NCBI GenBank assembly: GCA_025056455.1
Contig: JANWVY010000009.1
Coordinates: 116,824-180,823, forward strand
Direction: 5' to 3'
DNA from: Bryobacteraceae bacterium
GTDB lineage: Bacteria > Acidobacteriota > Terriglobia > Bryobacterales > Bryobacteraceae
Length of the DNA: 64,000 nt
A program made the translations under genes and the position numbers. The notes below the pieces were generated by a model, which saw only the letters and a list, made by a program, of their open reading frames with translations, ran no database searches and had not been told where the DNA came from. Of the stretch, positions 1 to 7,863 are shown one piece after another (positions within the stretch are counted from its first letter, which is position 1; the number at the start of each line of letters is the position of its first letter).

Positions 1-2478
1 GCCGACGATGCGAAGACCAGCACGTGGCGAGGCTTGTTTTGTGTCCAGCGCCACCAAGCTCGCCAGCTTCACTACGATTTGCGTCTCGAAGTGGGAGGTG
101 TCCTCAAATCCTGGGCCATCCCGAAAGGTCCTACGCTCGACCCCCAGCACAAACGGATGGCGGTCCTTGTGGAAGATCACCCACTTGAATATGCCGATTT
201 TGAAGGCGTCATCCCGGAGGGTAATTACGGCGCTGGCAGCGTGATGCTCTATGACCGAGGCCCCTACGAGACGGTCGGCCAGCTTCCCGCCGAGGAGCAG
301 ATTGCGCGCGGAGATTTTAAGTTCTGTCTCTACGGGCAAAAATTGAAAGGCGAGTTCGTCCTCGCACGCAGAGAGAACTCGCAGTGGCTGCTCATCAAAA
401 AAAAGGACTTCTCGGCGATCGCTGGCTGGGAGCCCGACATGTATGCGCGCAGCGTGAAAACGGGCCGCACTCAAGAGGAAATTGCGAGTCATTCCGCCAC
501 CGCGCTGGACCAGCTGGCAGGCGCTGTCCGTGCCCCGATGCCTGCGGGGCTCACACCCATGCTCGCCACCTCCGCCCTGGAACCCCCAAGCGACCCGGGT
601 TGGGCTTTTGAAGTCAAGTGGGATGGGGTCCGCGCCCTCTGTTATCTCGACCGCAACCAAAACCCCGCAATCGAGGTTTTCTCGCGCAATGGGAAGCGGA
701 TGAACCAGCAGTATCCCGAAATTTCCGCTTTGGCCGACGCCCTCAACGCCAAGACCGCCGTTGTTGACGGGGAGATCGTTATGCTCAATTCGCGGGGGGT
801 GCCAGACTTCACCATGCTGCAAAGACGCATGCATCTCTCCGACCCGTTGGCCCTCCCACATCTTGCGATAACGCAGCCCGTTACGCTCTACGTGTTTGAC
901 CTTCTGTATCTGGATGGCTGGGATCTTCGCGGCGTCGCATTTGAGGAGCGCAAGCGATTGCTGGCGGCAAAACTCACGCCCTCGGACAGAATCCGCTTCT
1001 CGGACCACTTTATTGACCAGGGCCCGCAGCTCTTTGATCTGGCCCGGCAAAATGGACTTGAAGGGATCCTCGCCAAGCGCCTGGGCAGTGTCTACGAGAG
1101 CCGGCGCAGTCCGAACTGGCTCAAGATCAAAGTCGCCCAGAGGCAAGAATTCGTCATAGCGGGATGGAGCGCGTCCGAATCTGGAGCAATCCGTTCGCTT
1201 CTCCTCGGCGCCTACGAGGGCGGCAGTCTCATCTATGTTGGAAATGTCGGCTCTGGCTTCGATGAGTCAACGCGGAAACGCCTGTTGGAAAGGCTTCAGA
1301 CGCTGCGCTCTCAAACAAGCCCGTTTCCCAGCGATTTGTCGTTGCCGGAGGCCACCGTCTGGGTCCGGCCCGAATTGGTGTGCGAAGTGAAATTCCATGG
1401 CTGGACGGCCGACAAGCGTCTGCGAGCGGCCTCTTTTCTAGGTTTGCGCAACGACGTCTCACCGCAAGACTGCCTTCTCGAAACACCTGACCTACAAAGG
1501 CTCTTCCCTCTGGCAGAACCGCTGCTCACGGATTCTCGCCCCAAGGTCACCGTTGAATTCGAGGGAAAACGCGTCACCTTTACGAATTTGAACAAAGTTT
1601 ATTTCCCAGAAGAGGGCGTTCTAAAACGCGACATCGTGAACTACTATGCGCAAGTGGCGGATTTGATCTTGCCTTACCTTCGGGACCGTCCACTCGCTCT
1701 CCGCCGTTATCCGGATGGCATCCACGGTGAGTCTTTCTTTCAGAAAGCAGTCTCCGAGCACTTTCCTAAATGGTTACGACAGGAGCCGATCGCCTCCCCA
1801 GATAGCAAATCCCCCACCCGTTTCGCCGTTGCGGATGATTTGGCCTCGCTTCTGTATTTGGTCAATCTAGGTTGCGTGGACCACAACCCGTGGATGAGTC
1901 GAATCGCTTCGCTTGAGCATCCGGACTTCGTTCTGATCGATCTGGATCCCCAAGACTGCGGCTATGATCGAATTGTCGAAGCGGCGCGATGCGTGCGGGA
2001 AAAGCTGGAAGCCGTGGGCCTAGAGGGTTATCCCAAGACGACAGGGGGAGATGGCATGCACATCTACATTCCAATCGAACCCGTTTACAGCTTTGAACAA
2101 GCCCGCACGTTTGCTCAACTACTTGCCTACTGGCTTGCGTTTGAGCGACCGGATCTATTCACAACCGAACGCACTGTTTCCCGCCGCCGAAAAAACCGTG
2201 TCTACTTGGACTGGATGCAAGTGGCTAGTGGCAAAACCATTTCAGCTCCCTACGTTTTACGGGCTTATCCTGGCGCACCGGTTGCCACGCCTCTCGAATG
2301 GCGCGAGGTGCGTCCGGGTCTTGATCCCCGCCAGTTCCATCTCCGCAATGCACGCCAGCGTTTTGAGCGAGTAGGCGACCTCTTCTCCGGCGTTTTGCAG
2401 CGGCCGCAGCGGCTCGAAACTGCGCTCCCCAAACTCGAAAAACATCTCCGGAGGCAAACCGCAATTCAACCGGAATGA
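1..2478 (+). CDS. ligD: ATP-dependent DNA ligase D (PE-Lig-Pol), 5' partial
   Basis: Multifunctional end-joining enzyme (bacterial NHEJ): 3'-phosphoesterase, ATP ligase and primase-like polymerase in one chain. The frame is open from base 1, so the first residues lie outside the window. The PE domain comes first (HYDLRLE and the PEGNYGAG region), then the adenylation motif EVKWDG with its Lys at about residue 206 of the visible chain. The polymerase domain follows from about residue 515 and includes the acidic DLDPQ motif. The order PE-Lig-Pol is that of the Pseudomonas-type enzyme. In the family it partners with Ku; no ku gene is in this window. A TTG at 34 could be mistaken for the start, but the PE domain normally has residues before this point. 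Confidence 0.95.
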   Translation, partial: ADDAKTSTWRGLFCVQRHQARQLHYDLRLEVGGVLKSWAIPKGPTLDPQHKRMAVLVEDHPLEYADFEGVIPEGNYGAGSVMLYDRGPYETVGQLPAEEQIARGDFKFCLYGQKLKGEFVLARRENSQWLLIKKKDFSAIAGWEPDMYARSVKTGRTQEEIASHSATALDQLAGAVRAPMPAGLTPMLATSALEPPSDPGWAFEVKWDGVRALCYLDRNQNPAIEVFSRNGKRMNQQYPEISALADALNAKTAVVDGEIVMLNSRGVPDFTMLQRRMHLSDPLALPHLAITQPVTLYVFDLLYLDGWDLRGVAFEERKRLLAAKLTPSDRIRFSDHFIDQGPQLFDLARQNGLEGILAKRLGSVYESRRSPNWLKIKVAQRQEFVIAGWSASESGAIRSLLLGAYEGGSLIYVGNVGSGFDESTRKRLLERLQTLRSQTSPFPSDLSLPEATVWVRPELVCEVKFHGWTADKRLRAASFLGLRNDVSPQDCLLETPDLQRLFPLAEPLLTDSRPKVTVEFEGKRVTFTNLNKVYFPEEGVLKRDIVNYYAQVADLILPYLRDRPLALRRYPDGIHGESFFQKAVSEHFPKWLRQEPIASPDSKSPTRFAVADDLASLLYLVNLGCVDHNPWMSRIASLEHPDFVLIDLDPQDCGYDRIVEAARCVREKLEAVGLEGYPKTTGGDGMHIYIPIEPVYSFEQARTFAQLLAYWLAFERPDLFTTERTVSRRRKNRVYLDWMQVASGKTISAPYVLRAYPGAPVATPLEWREVRPGLDPRQFHLRNARQRFERVGDLFSGVLQRPQRLETALPKLEKHLRRQTAIQPE

Positions 2479-2780
2479 ACTGGCTGGCCCGGGCGTTCAG
2501 CCGGCCTCCCCCCCAGCAATCCCACAGCTTCTGCCGCTACCGAACCAGCGCGGCGAGCCCTAAGGTCTGAGCTTTCCAGTGGGCGCAAAAATTAGTTAAG
2601 TTTTGCCAACCCGGTTTTACTTGTTCCAAACCCGCCTAGTAACCTAACAATTTGGCGATACGCCCTACTAGTTGCAAGCCTTGGCGTGCTTTCGAAAAGG
2701 CGAAATTTCCTGGAGAAACCAGGACAACTCAGGCCAGGGACGAATGCGATCAGTGCGGCGAGTCGGCCAAATGAGGCTCA
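2479..2780. other. Intergenic region, 302 bp, upstream of ECF sigma factor
   Basis: No plausible coding frame is visible. The central part (about 2585-2665) is more AT-rich than its surroundings and probably carries the promoter of the sigma-factor operon. I could not find a convincing -35/-10 pair or a GGAAC-type ECF box. The GC-rich inverted segment just after the ligD stop has no T tract, so I do not call a terminator. Confidence 0.4.
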
Positions 2781-3368
2781 ATGCTGATCGACTTCTCCCT
2801 CATTCAACGGGCGCGGAACGGAGATGACGCGGCATACAACGAAATCGTCCAGGCATACCGCAAAAGAATCCTGGGAACGATTTCCCGGCTCATTGGGCGT
2901 CCGGAAGATGTCGAAGACGTGGGCCAAGAAGTCTTTCTTCGCCTTTATTTTTCATTGGATCAGCTCCGCTCGCCAGAGGTGTTTGAGCCTTGGTTGTACC
3001 GTCTTACGGTCAATGCCGCCTACGACTACATGCGGCGCCAAAGGCGGCGTCCAGAGTCTCGGATGGCCGACCTTAGCGAGCAACAAGTGCAGATGGCCGA
3101 TGCCGACGCTAGCGGCAAACAGCTCGATGCCGAACAGCGCAAAGCAGCGGTTCGCGAATTGGTCCAGTCCCTGCTCGAGAGAGTTTCCGAAGAGGACCGC
3201 ATCCTGCTGGTTTTAAAAGAAGTTGAAGGATTGAGTTTGAAAGAGTTGGAAGCGATTTACCAGGTTAACGAAAACGCCTTAAAGGTGAGGCTGTTCCGGG
3301 CCCGCCAGCGCGTGCTCAAAGCCTTTGAGGCGCTGTCGGCTGCTGCAAAGCCTCAACAAAATGAGTAG
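2781..3368 (+). CDS. ECF-type RNA polymerase sigma factor
   Basis: A 195-aa sigma-70 family protein of extracytoplasmic-function type. Region 2 occupies about residues 5-90, with an acidic region around EDVEDVGQEVFLRLY and the YDYMRRQRRR segment. Region 4 occupies about residues 125-185 and carries a typical ECF helix-turn-helix (LSLKELEAIYQVNENALKVRL). It would direct RNA polymerase to a small regulon, usually held in check by a co-transcribed anti-sigma factor. The next two genes follow closely (21 bp, then a 4-bp overlap) and look like its regulatory partners. A weak Shine-Dalgarno (TGAGG) lies just upstream of the ATG. The ECF subgroup cannot be fixed by eye. Confidence 0.93.
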   Translation: MLIDFSLIQRARNGDDAAYNEIVQAYRKRILGTISRLIGRPEDVEDVGQEVFLRLYFSLDQLRSPEVFEPWLYRLTVNAAYDYMRRQRRRPESRMADLSEQQVQMADADASGKQLDAEQRKAAVRELVQSLLERVSEEDRILLVLKEVEGLSLKELEAIYQVNENALKVRLFRARQRVLKAFEALSAAAKPQQNE

Positions 3369-3389
3369 AATAGGGATCGAGGTGAGGGT

Positions 3390-3722
3390 ATGTCTCAGGA
3401 TGGCACTGACCGGCAGTTTACGGAGTTGCTCGCTGCTTACCGGCAAGCTTGTCCGGACGTCGAGCTAAGCCCGACCTTTATGCCCGGTCTCTGGCAGAAA
3501 ATTGAACGCCGGAGAAGCCTTCCGGTCCTCATGGGTCGATTCGTCCGACTCTTTGCCGGCGCCTCGGCTGTGCTTTGTTTGCTCATGATGGCGCTGCTGT
3601 TTGTCTCTCCAGTTTCTCAACCGCTGAGCTATCTGGACGTCTTACACCAGGAGAATCAGACGGAGATGCTTGCCTACGCGGATCTAGAGGAAGAAATGAG
3701 TGGGGAGTCGTCGTGGCGATGA
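3390..3722 (+). CDS. Small single-pass membrane protein, probable anti-sigma factor
   Basis: A 110-aa protein with a cytoplasmic N-terminal part (about 1-48) containing a short helical segment (FMPGLWQKIERRRS). One hydrophobic membrane segment follows at about 50-73, then a short acidic C-terminal tail. Position directly after an ECF sigma gene, size and topology suggest an anti-sigma factor. The zinc-binding HxxxCxxC motif of the ZAS class is absent, so this is inference from context. The start is supported by GAGGTGAGGG just upstream of the ATG. The stop overlaps the next ATG (ATGA), implying translational coupling. Confidence 0.7.
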   Translation: MSQDGTDRQFTELLAAYRQACPDVELSPTFMPGLWQKIERRRSLPVLMGRFVRLFAGASAVLCLLMMALLFVSPVSQPLSYLDVLHQENQTEMLAYADLEEEMSGESSWR

Positions 3723-4105
3723 AGCTCAGAAGCGGTCCCGTTGTCGCCTTCTACCTGCTCATCGTATTTCTTAGCGGAGTTGTCGTCGGAGCTTTCGGAC
3801 ACTACCTTTACAACGCTAAAACCGTTGGAGCCTCGACGGAAACCAAGCGGTTCAAATCCTACCGCGAGCGCTATCTTCACGACATGGAGATGCGGCTCAA
3901 GCTCGACGCGCGTCAAAAGGAGCAGCTGATCAAGATTCTCGACGCCTTCAAACCGCGGTTTGATGCCGTCCGCCAAAAAATGGATCCCGAGTGGCGCGCA
4001 ATTCTCGAAGATCAGCGGAAACAAATTCGGGAAATTCTGAGGCCCGATCAGCAGCAAGAGTACGAAAAGATGGTCCATGAGAAGGACCGAAAGCAGTTCC
4101 CTTAA
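3719..4105 (+). CDS. Spy/CpxP-like periplasmic protein, membrane-anchored
   Basis: A 128-aa protein with an N-terminal membrane anchor or uncleaved signal (about residues 8-30). The rest is a charged all-helical segment with the pattern LKLDARQKEQLIKIL followed by RPDQQQEYEKM. That repeated helix-hairpin pattern is typical of the LTxxQ / heavy-metal-sensor (ZraP, CpxP, Spy) group, which buffer envelope stress. The ATG at 3719 is chosen because it forms a 4-bp ATGA overlap with the preceding stop. An upstream in-frame start at 3575 would lie wholly inside the preceding gene. Together with the ECF sigma factor and the membrane protein it forms a likely envelope-stress sensing trio. Confidence 0.75.
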   Translation: MKLRSGPVVAFYLLIVFLSGVVVGAFGHYLYNAKTVGASTETKRFKSYRERYLHDMEMRLKLDARQKEQLIKILDAFKPRFDAVRQKMDPEWRAILEDQRKQIREILRPDQQQEYEKMVHEKDRKQFP

Positions 4106-4159
4106 GGGCTCCAATTCTGATCACAAGCGGGGGTGACCACGGTCGAGAGGCGCGGGAGG

Positions 4160-4396
4160 CTAGTTCTTGCGCGACCTCGCCTCTTGCAAAGCCTTGGCCC
4201 GCTGATATTTCCTTTGGAAGCGATCCACGCGTCCTTCAGTGTCCACCAGCTTCTGCCGTCCCGTGAAAAATGGATGACAGTTGGAGCAAATTTCCACACG
4301 AATGTCGCCCTTGTGAGTGGAACGGGTCCGGAATGAATATCCACAAGCACAAGTCACTGTGCACTCGTTGTAGGCGGGGTGGATGCCAGCTTTCAT
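4160..4396 (-). CDS. rpmE: Ribosomal protein bL31 (zinc-binding form)
   Basis: A 78-aa large-subunit ribosomal protein beginning MKAGIHPAY, as in the family. It has the zinc-ligand cysteines C16, C18, C37 and C40 (CACG ... CSNCHPF), so it is the C+ form rather than the zinc-independent paralogue. The C-terminal basic extension (about residues 58-78) is somewhat longer than in E. coli L31. It is transcribed alone, convergent with the sigma-factor operon; no hairpin-plus-T-tract is visible between them. Confidence 0.96.
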   Translation of the reverse strand: MKAGIHPAYNECTVTCACGYSFRTRSTHKGDIRVEICSNCHPFFTGRQKLVDTEGRVDRFQRKYQRAKALQEARSRKN

Positions 4397-4485
4397 CTGA
4401 CTGCAACAATCCTTTCAGCCTTCACGGCAACGTTTCTAGGATAGCATAAACAGCGGAACCAAGATCGAAGCGGTGGACCGAGCCG

Positions 4486-5322
4486 CTATCCATACTCAAA
4501 CGAAGCCAAGGCATAGATCTGACGGCTCCAACCCCGGTTAGAGCAAGCCCCACCACCGCGATACATCCGCGTCAGCTGCCGCGACGGCTCAAAACCGAGG
4601 GCGCGCGCCAGGCTGCAAGCCGTTTCGTTTTCCTCAAACAAGTCCCAAAAAATTGTCGATTCCCCGTGTCTGGCCACCATGCAAGACAGCAAAGCTAGGG
4701 CGCTTTCGCTATCCCGCGCCAAGCAAGGGCCTAAATGTCGCGCCGTTCTTCCCGGCCGGCTAAACACCATGGCCTGCCCTGGAATCGCCAGTACTTCCTC
4801 CTGAGCGAATTCGCGTAGCAGCACCGAGCGATCGGCTCCAAACTCTCCCGCGTCTTGAGCGAGCAGCGTTTCATCCAAACGGGCTTCGATTTCCTCCCAG
4901 GGGGCCAGCTGAGGACCTGGCCCGGGTCGGCGAACCCAGCGGGAAACGGGCCGCTCCTCCACGAAGCCAAGTTTTTGATAGACGGGCCGTCCGAGTTCGG
5001 TTGCATCGAGTTTGACGCACTCGACTCCCAACTGATCGAGATCCTCCAGACACTGACGCAAGAGCGCGCTAGCGTGTCCCTTGCCGCGATGGGCTACGGC
5101 GGTGAGCACCATCCCGATCCAGGCCAGTTTGTTGCTATAGGGAAAGCTCACCGCGCTGGCGACGAGCTGACCGTGCTCGCGAATCCCTAAACAAAACTGC
5201 GGTACGAGCCGCAGAAGTCGGCGCCAGTCCGCGACCGTTTGGTTCCACCCGGCTTCGGTCGAAAGAGCAAAGCCCTCTTCCGGCTCAAAACCTCGCACCA
5301 GCTCAGCCGGCAAGCCACTCAT
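4486..5322 (-). CDS. GNAT family N-acetyltransferase
   Basis: A 278-aa protein. The N-terminal half is a GNAT fold: the acetyl-CoA loop region is VAHRGKGHASALLRQCL, followed by a beta-strand and YQKLGFVEE. The C-terminal ~130 residues form a second GNAT-like half of the kind seen in two-domain acetyltransferases (FEENETACSLARALGFEPSRQ). The substrate is not predictable. I chose the ATG at 5322, which overlaps the upstream stop by 20 bp; an alternative in-frame ATG at 5349 adds nine residues. It is the last gene of a four-gene operon with a DapA-like aldolase and two methyltransferases. Confidence 0.85.
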   Translation of the reverse strand: MSGLPAELVRGFEPEEGFALSTEAGWNQTVADWRRLLRLVPQFCLGIREHGQLVASAVSFPYSNKLAWIGMVLTAVAHRGKGHASALLRQCLEDLDQLGVECVKLDATELGRPVYQKLGFVEERPVSRWVRRPGPGPQLAPWEEIEARLDETLLAQDAGEFGADRSVLLREFAQEEVLAIPGQAMVFSRPGRTARHLGPCLARDSESALALLSCMVARHGESTIFWDLFEENETACSLARALGFEPSRQLTRMYRGGGACSNRGWSRQIYALASFEYG

Positions 5323-6307
5323 CGAGGTGTTCCCGCACAAAGTCGTCATCGGTGAGGTGTGGATACAGGCGAATCACCCGGTCGATTTCTTCGGCTTGCC
5401 CTGGAGAAAGCCCTTCGTTTGGGTCCAGACACCAGATGCCTTCCAAAAATCCTTGCCTCCGCAAGACTTCATGAATTCCCGCGATGCAGCCGTGAAAATG
5501 GTTCGCCGCGTCAAAAATCGCGGAGTTGGCATCCGTAAGATGCACGTTCCATCGCAACATCTGCTCGGTCGCCCCACTTTTCGCCAGGCCCAGCAGTTCA
5601 ACAGCCCGGTGGGTCCAAACGGCCCACTGCCCGAGGAGGCCGCCGGTAATGCGTACGGGCGGCAGACCCGGAAACTCAAACAAGGTAACTAGGTCCACGA
5701 GAATGTTGTCGTCGTTGCCCGTGTAAAGTGCAATTTCTGCCCCCCGGCCGCTTTCGGCTACCGCCCGCACAACATCCAGTGTCTGATACCGGTTAAAAGG
5801 CGCGATTTTGATGGCCACGACGTTGTCAATTTCAACAAAGCGTCTCCAAAAACGATAGGGAAGCAACCTGCCCCCAACGGCTGGCTGAAGGTAGAAGCCA
5901 AAGACGGGCAAAATCTCCGCAACCGCCTTCGTGTGCTCAACGAGCTCATCGATCGAAGCTTGTTGGAGGGCCGAGAAGCTCACCAGGGCGGCGTCATATT
6001 TCCACTTCGCTGCCAGCTCGGCTTCCCGTACCGCCTGTGTTGTGGGACCGCAAACGCCTGCAATCTTCAAGATCCCCGTCGCTTGTTCAGCCGCCAGCGC
6101 CAGCACCGGCTCCAGAAGGCCGTGTTCGCGGATTGCAAACTGTGTCGTATGAACTGCGACGGCGACGCCTCCCGCCCCCGCTGCGACATAGTATCGCGTC
6201 AGGGCCCGCTGCCTTCGCTCATCTAGTTTTCGCTCCCGGGTCAAAGCCAAGGGATGCGCTGGAATCACCAGCCCAGAGATTAGTGTTTGTCGAAGTGCGT
6301 TCTGCAT
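5303..6307 (-). CDS. Dihydrodipicolinate synthase family protein (DapA-like)
   Basis: A 334-aa TIM-barrel aldolase/lyase of the DHDPS/NAL superfamily. The Schiff-base Lys is at about residue 167 (VVAIKIAPF), and the Tyr of FGFYLQPAVGG at about 139 fits the catalytic Tyr. It is longer than genuine DapA (~290 aa) and lacks obvious DapA-specific motifs, so it is more likely a sugar-acid or keto-acid aldolase or dehydratase than a lysine-biosynthesis enzyme. Only 17 bp separates it from the upstream methyltransferase, and it overlaps the GNAT gene downstream. Confidence 0.85.
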   Translation of the reverse strand: MQNALRQTLISGLVIPAHPLALTRERKLDERRQRALTRYYVAAGAGGVAVAVHTTQFAIREHGLLEPVLALAAEQATGILKIAGVCGPTTQAVREAELAAKWKYDAALVSFSALQQASIDELVEHTKAVAEILPVFGFYLQPAVGGRLLPYRFWRRFVEIDNVVAIKIAPFNRYQTLDVVRAVAESGRGAEIALYTGNDDNILVDLVTLFEFPGLPPVRITGGLLGQWAVWTHRAVELLGLAKSGATEQMLRWNVHLTDANSAIFDAANHFHGCIAGIHEVLRRQGFLEGIWCLDPNEGLSPGQAEEIDRVIRLYPHLTDDDFVREHLDEWLAG

Positions 6308-6324
6308 GGCTTGATTGAAGGGCT

Positions 6325-7860
6325 TTATTGAAGAAAGTAGTGTCGCACTGGGCCAGACAGTGGCTCAGGCACAGATTCTCCTGGCAGCCTCAAAATGTCG
6401 CAAGACAACAAAGCCCGCATCGCCTCCAAGAATTGGCCTTCCGAGATGGGCGCCTTCTTTTGCAAAGAATCATAGAGGCTCTCGAGCGTGTGCCTACCGT
6501 TGCAATCCGCTACAACCATGGCGATCCAGGGCGCCACGTTCAACTCCACTTCAAAAGGCTGCTTGGTTTGAAAAGCGTAAGAGACAGGGCTTAAACGCCC
6601 CTCGCGAAACGCATGCCGGGCAACTAGCTCCCAGTGTGAGGTCGCCACTGGCGCGGCTTGCATCAGCCTCTGCGGCATCCCCTCGTCAAGTAGGCGCGCT
6701 TCCAGATCCATCAGCCAGTCCATGTGCTCGACGCCGCTGCGTAAGCCGAGCTTGCGCCGCACCCGGAACACGGGACGCGGGCGGGTCCGCCGCTGGATCA
6801 CGAGCATGCCAATCACCACCTGGTAGGCGCGCAGCGAACCATAAAAGGCATTGTATTCATGCAGGCGCCAGCTCTCTTGGTTTTCACCCAACATCTGTTG
6901 AATGGCGTATTGTTCCGGCTTGAGCTCGAGGCGCACAAAAAGCGCTACGTCCACCTCCTCTCGATACACCCCGAGCCACCGCACCACCCGTTCGTCAAAG
7001 GTTTCGCCATCGCGGTCCGTGCCACACACGTTAGCGTAGAGCCGTCCCCCAGCCACCAAGTGTTCTGGCGCTTGTTGAACGAGCCGCGCTAGGATTTGCT
7101 CGCCATCGGAGCCGCCCTCGGAGTAGATCATGTGACTCTTCAAGGGGGGTTCAAACGGCGGGTTGGAAACGATCCGATCAAACTGTAAATCCTTCACTGG
7201 CTCAAACAAATCCCCGCGTAGAATAGTCAGATTGTCGACGCCGTTTAGCATGCGGTTGAAATTGGCAAACCGCGTGGCGCGCTCCGTAATGTCGACTGCC
7301 CAGGCGTGCTTCGCGAAGCCGGCCCCGAGAATGGCGGCTAAGCCGGAACCGGTTCCCATATCCAGGAAACGTTCACAAGGAGTTTTCGGGAAACCATCAA
7401 TGAAGTCGCGGCAAATGTCTTCCGTTCCGCTCATCACGAAGTCTTGCCCCTGGTAGCCAGTGACGCCCTCCATCCGCGGCCCGGCGTCCGAAGCAATGTA
7501 CAGCCCGTAGGCGGGATAGAGTAAAACCGGCGAGCGCAGATCATGGTGCGACCCTCTGACCTCTTGCACCAGCCCGAGCTCAAGCAACGCATCCATTACT
7601 TCCCGCGGGCAGTATTTGTGAAACAGCTGCCTTGGCGTTGCATATCCGCCGAGAAACAGCCGGGTGAGAAACAGCGCAGCGCCCTCGCCTTGATAAAGCT
7701 TTTCGAAATGCTGGAAGAGCAAGCCTTGTGGCATCAACAACGGCTCTAGCGCGGGCACCGAAAAATGGGACTTGAGAAATTCCTCGCTATAGCCCGATTT
7801 CTTCAAAAAATCCCGTACCGTCGCAAAGCTTGCTGGAGAACCCATTCGAAGTGGAAACAT
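6325..7860 (-). CDS. Class I SAM-dependent methyltransferase, paralogue B
   Basis: A 511-aa protein. The N-terminal ~110 residues are helical and winged-helix-like. The Rossmann methyltransferase core has motif I LDMGTGSG at 166-173 and motif IV NPPFEPP at 233-239, the N/D-PPF/Y type used by enzymes methylating amide or amino nitrogens. A C-terminal domain of about 110 residues contains a second winged-helix-like stretch (VVADCNGRHTLESLYDSL). It aligns throughout with the gene immediately upstream (3 bp away), so the two arose by tandem duplication. The overall plan resembles large PrmC/RlmG-type enzymes with extra domains; the substrate is unknown. Confidence 0.85.
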   Translation of the reverse strand: MFPLRMGSPASFATVRDFLKKSGYSEEFLKSHFSVPALEPLLMPQGLLFQHFEKLYQGEGAALFLTRLFLGGYATPRQLFHKYCPREVMDALLELGLVQEVRGSHHDLRSPVLLYPAYGLYIASDAGPRMEGVTGYQGQDFVMSGTEDICRDFIDGFPKTPCERFLDMGTGSGLAAILGAGFAKHAWAVDITERATRFANFNRMLNGVDNLTILRGDLFEPVKDLQFDRIVSNPPFEPPLKSHMIYSEGGSDGEQILARLVQQAPEHLVAGGRLYANVCGTDRDGETFDERVVRWLGVYREEVDVALFVRLELKPEQYAIQQMLGENQESWRLHEYNAFYGSLRAYQVVIGMLVIQRRTRPRPVFRVRRKLGLRSGVEHMDWLMDLEARLLDEGMPQRLMQAAPVATSHWELVARHAFREGRLSPVSYAFQTKQPFEVELNVAPWIAMVVADCNGRHTLESLYDSLQKKAPISEGQFLEAMRALLSCDILRLPGESVPEPLSGPVRHYFLQ

Positions 7861-7863
7861 GGC

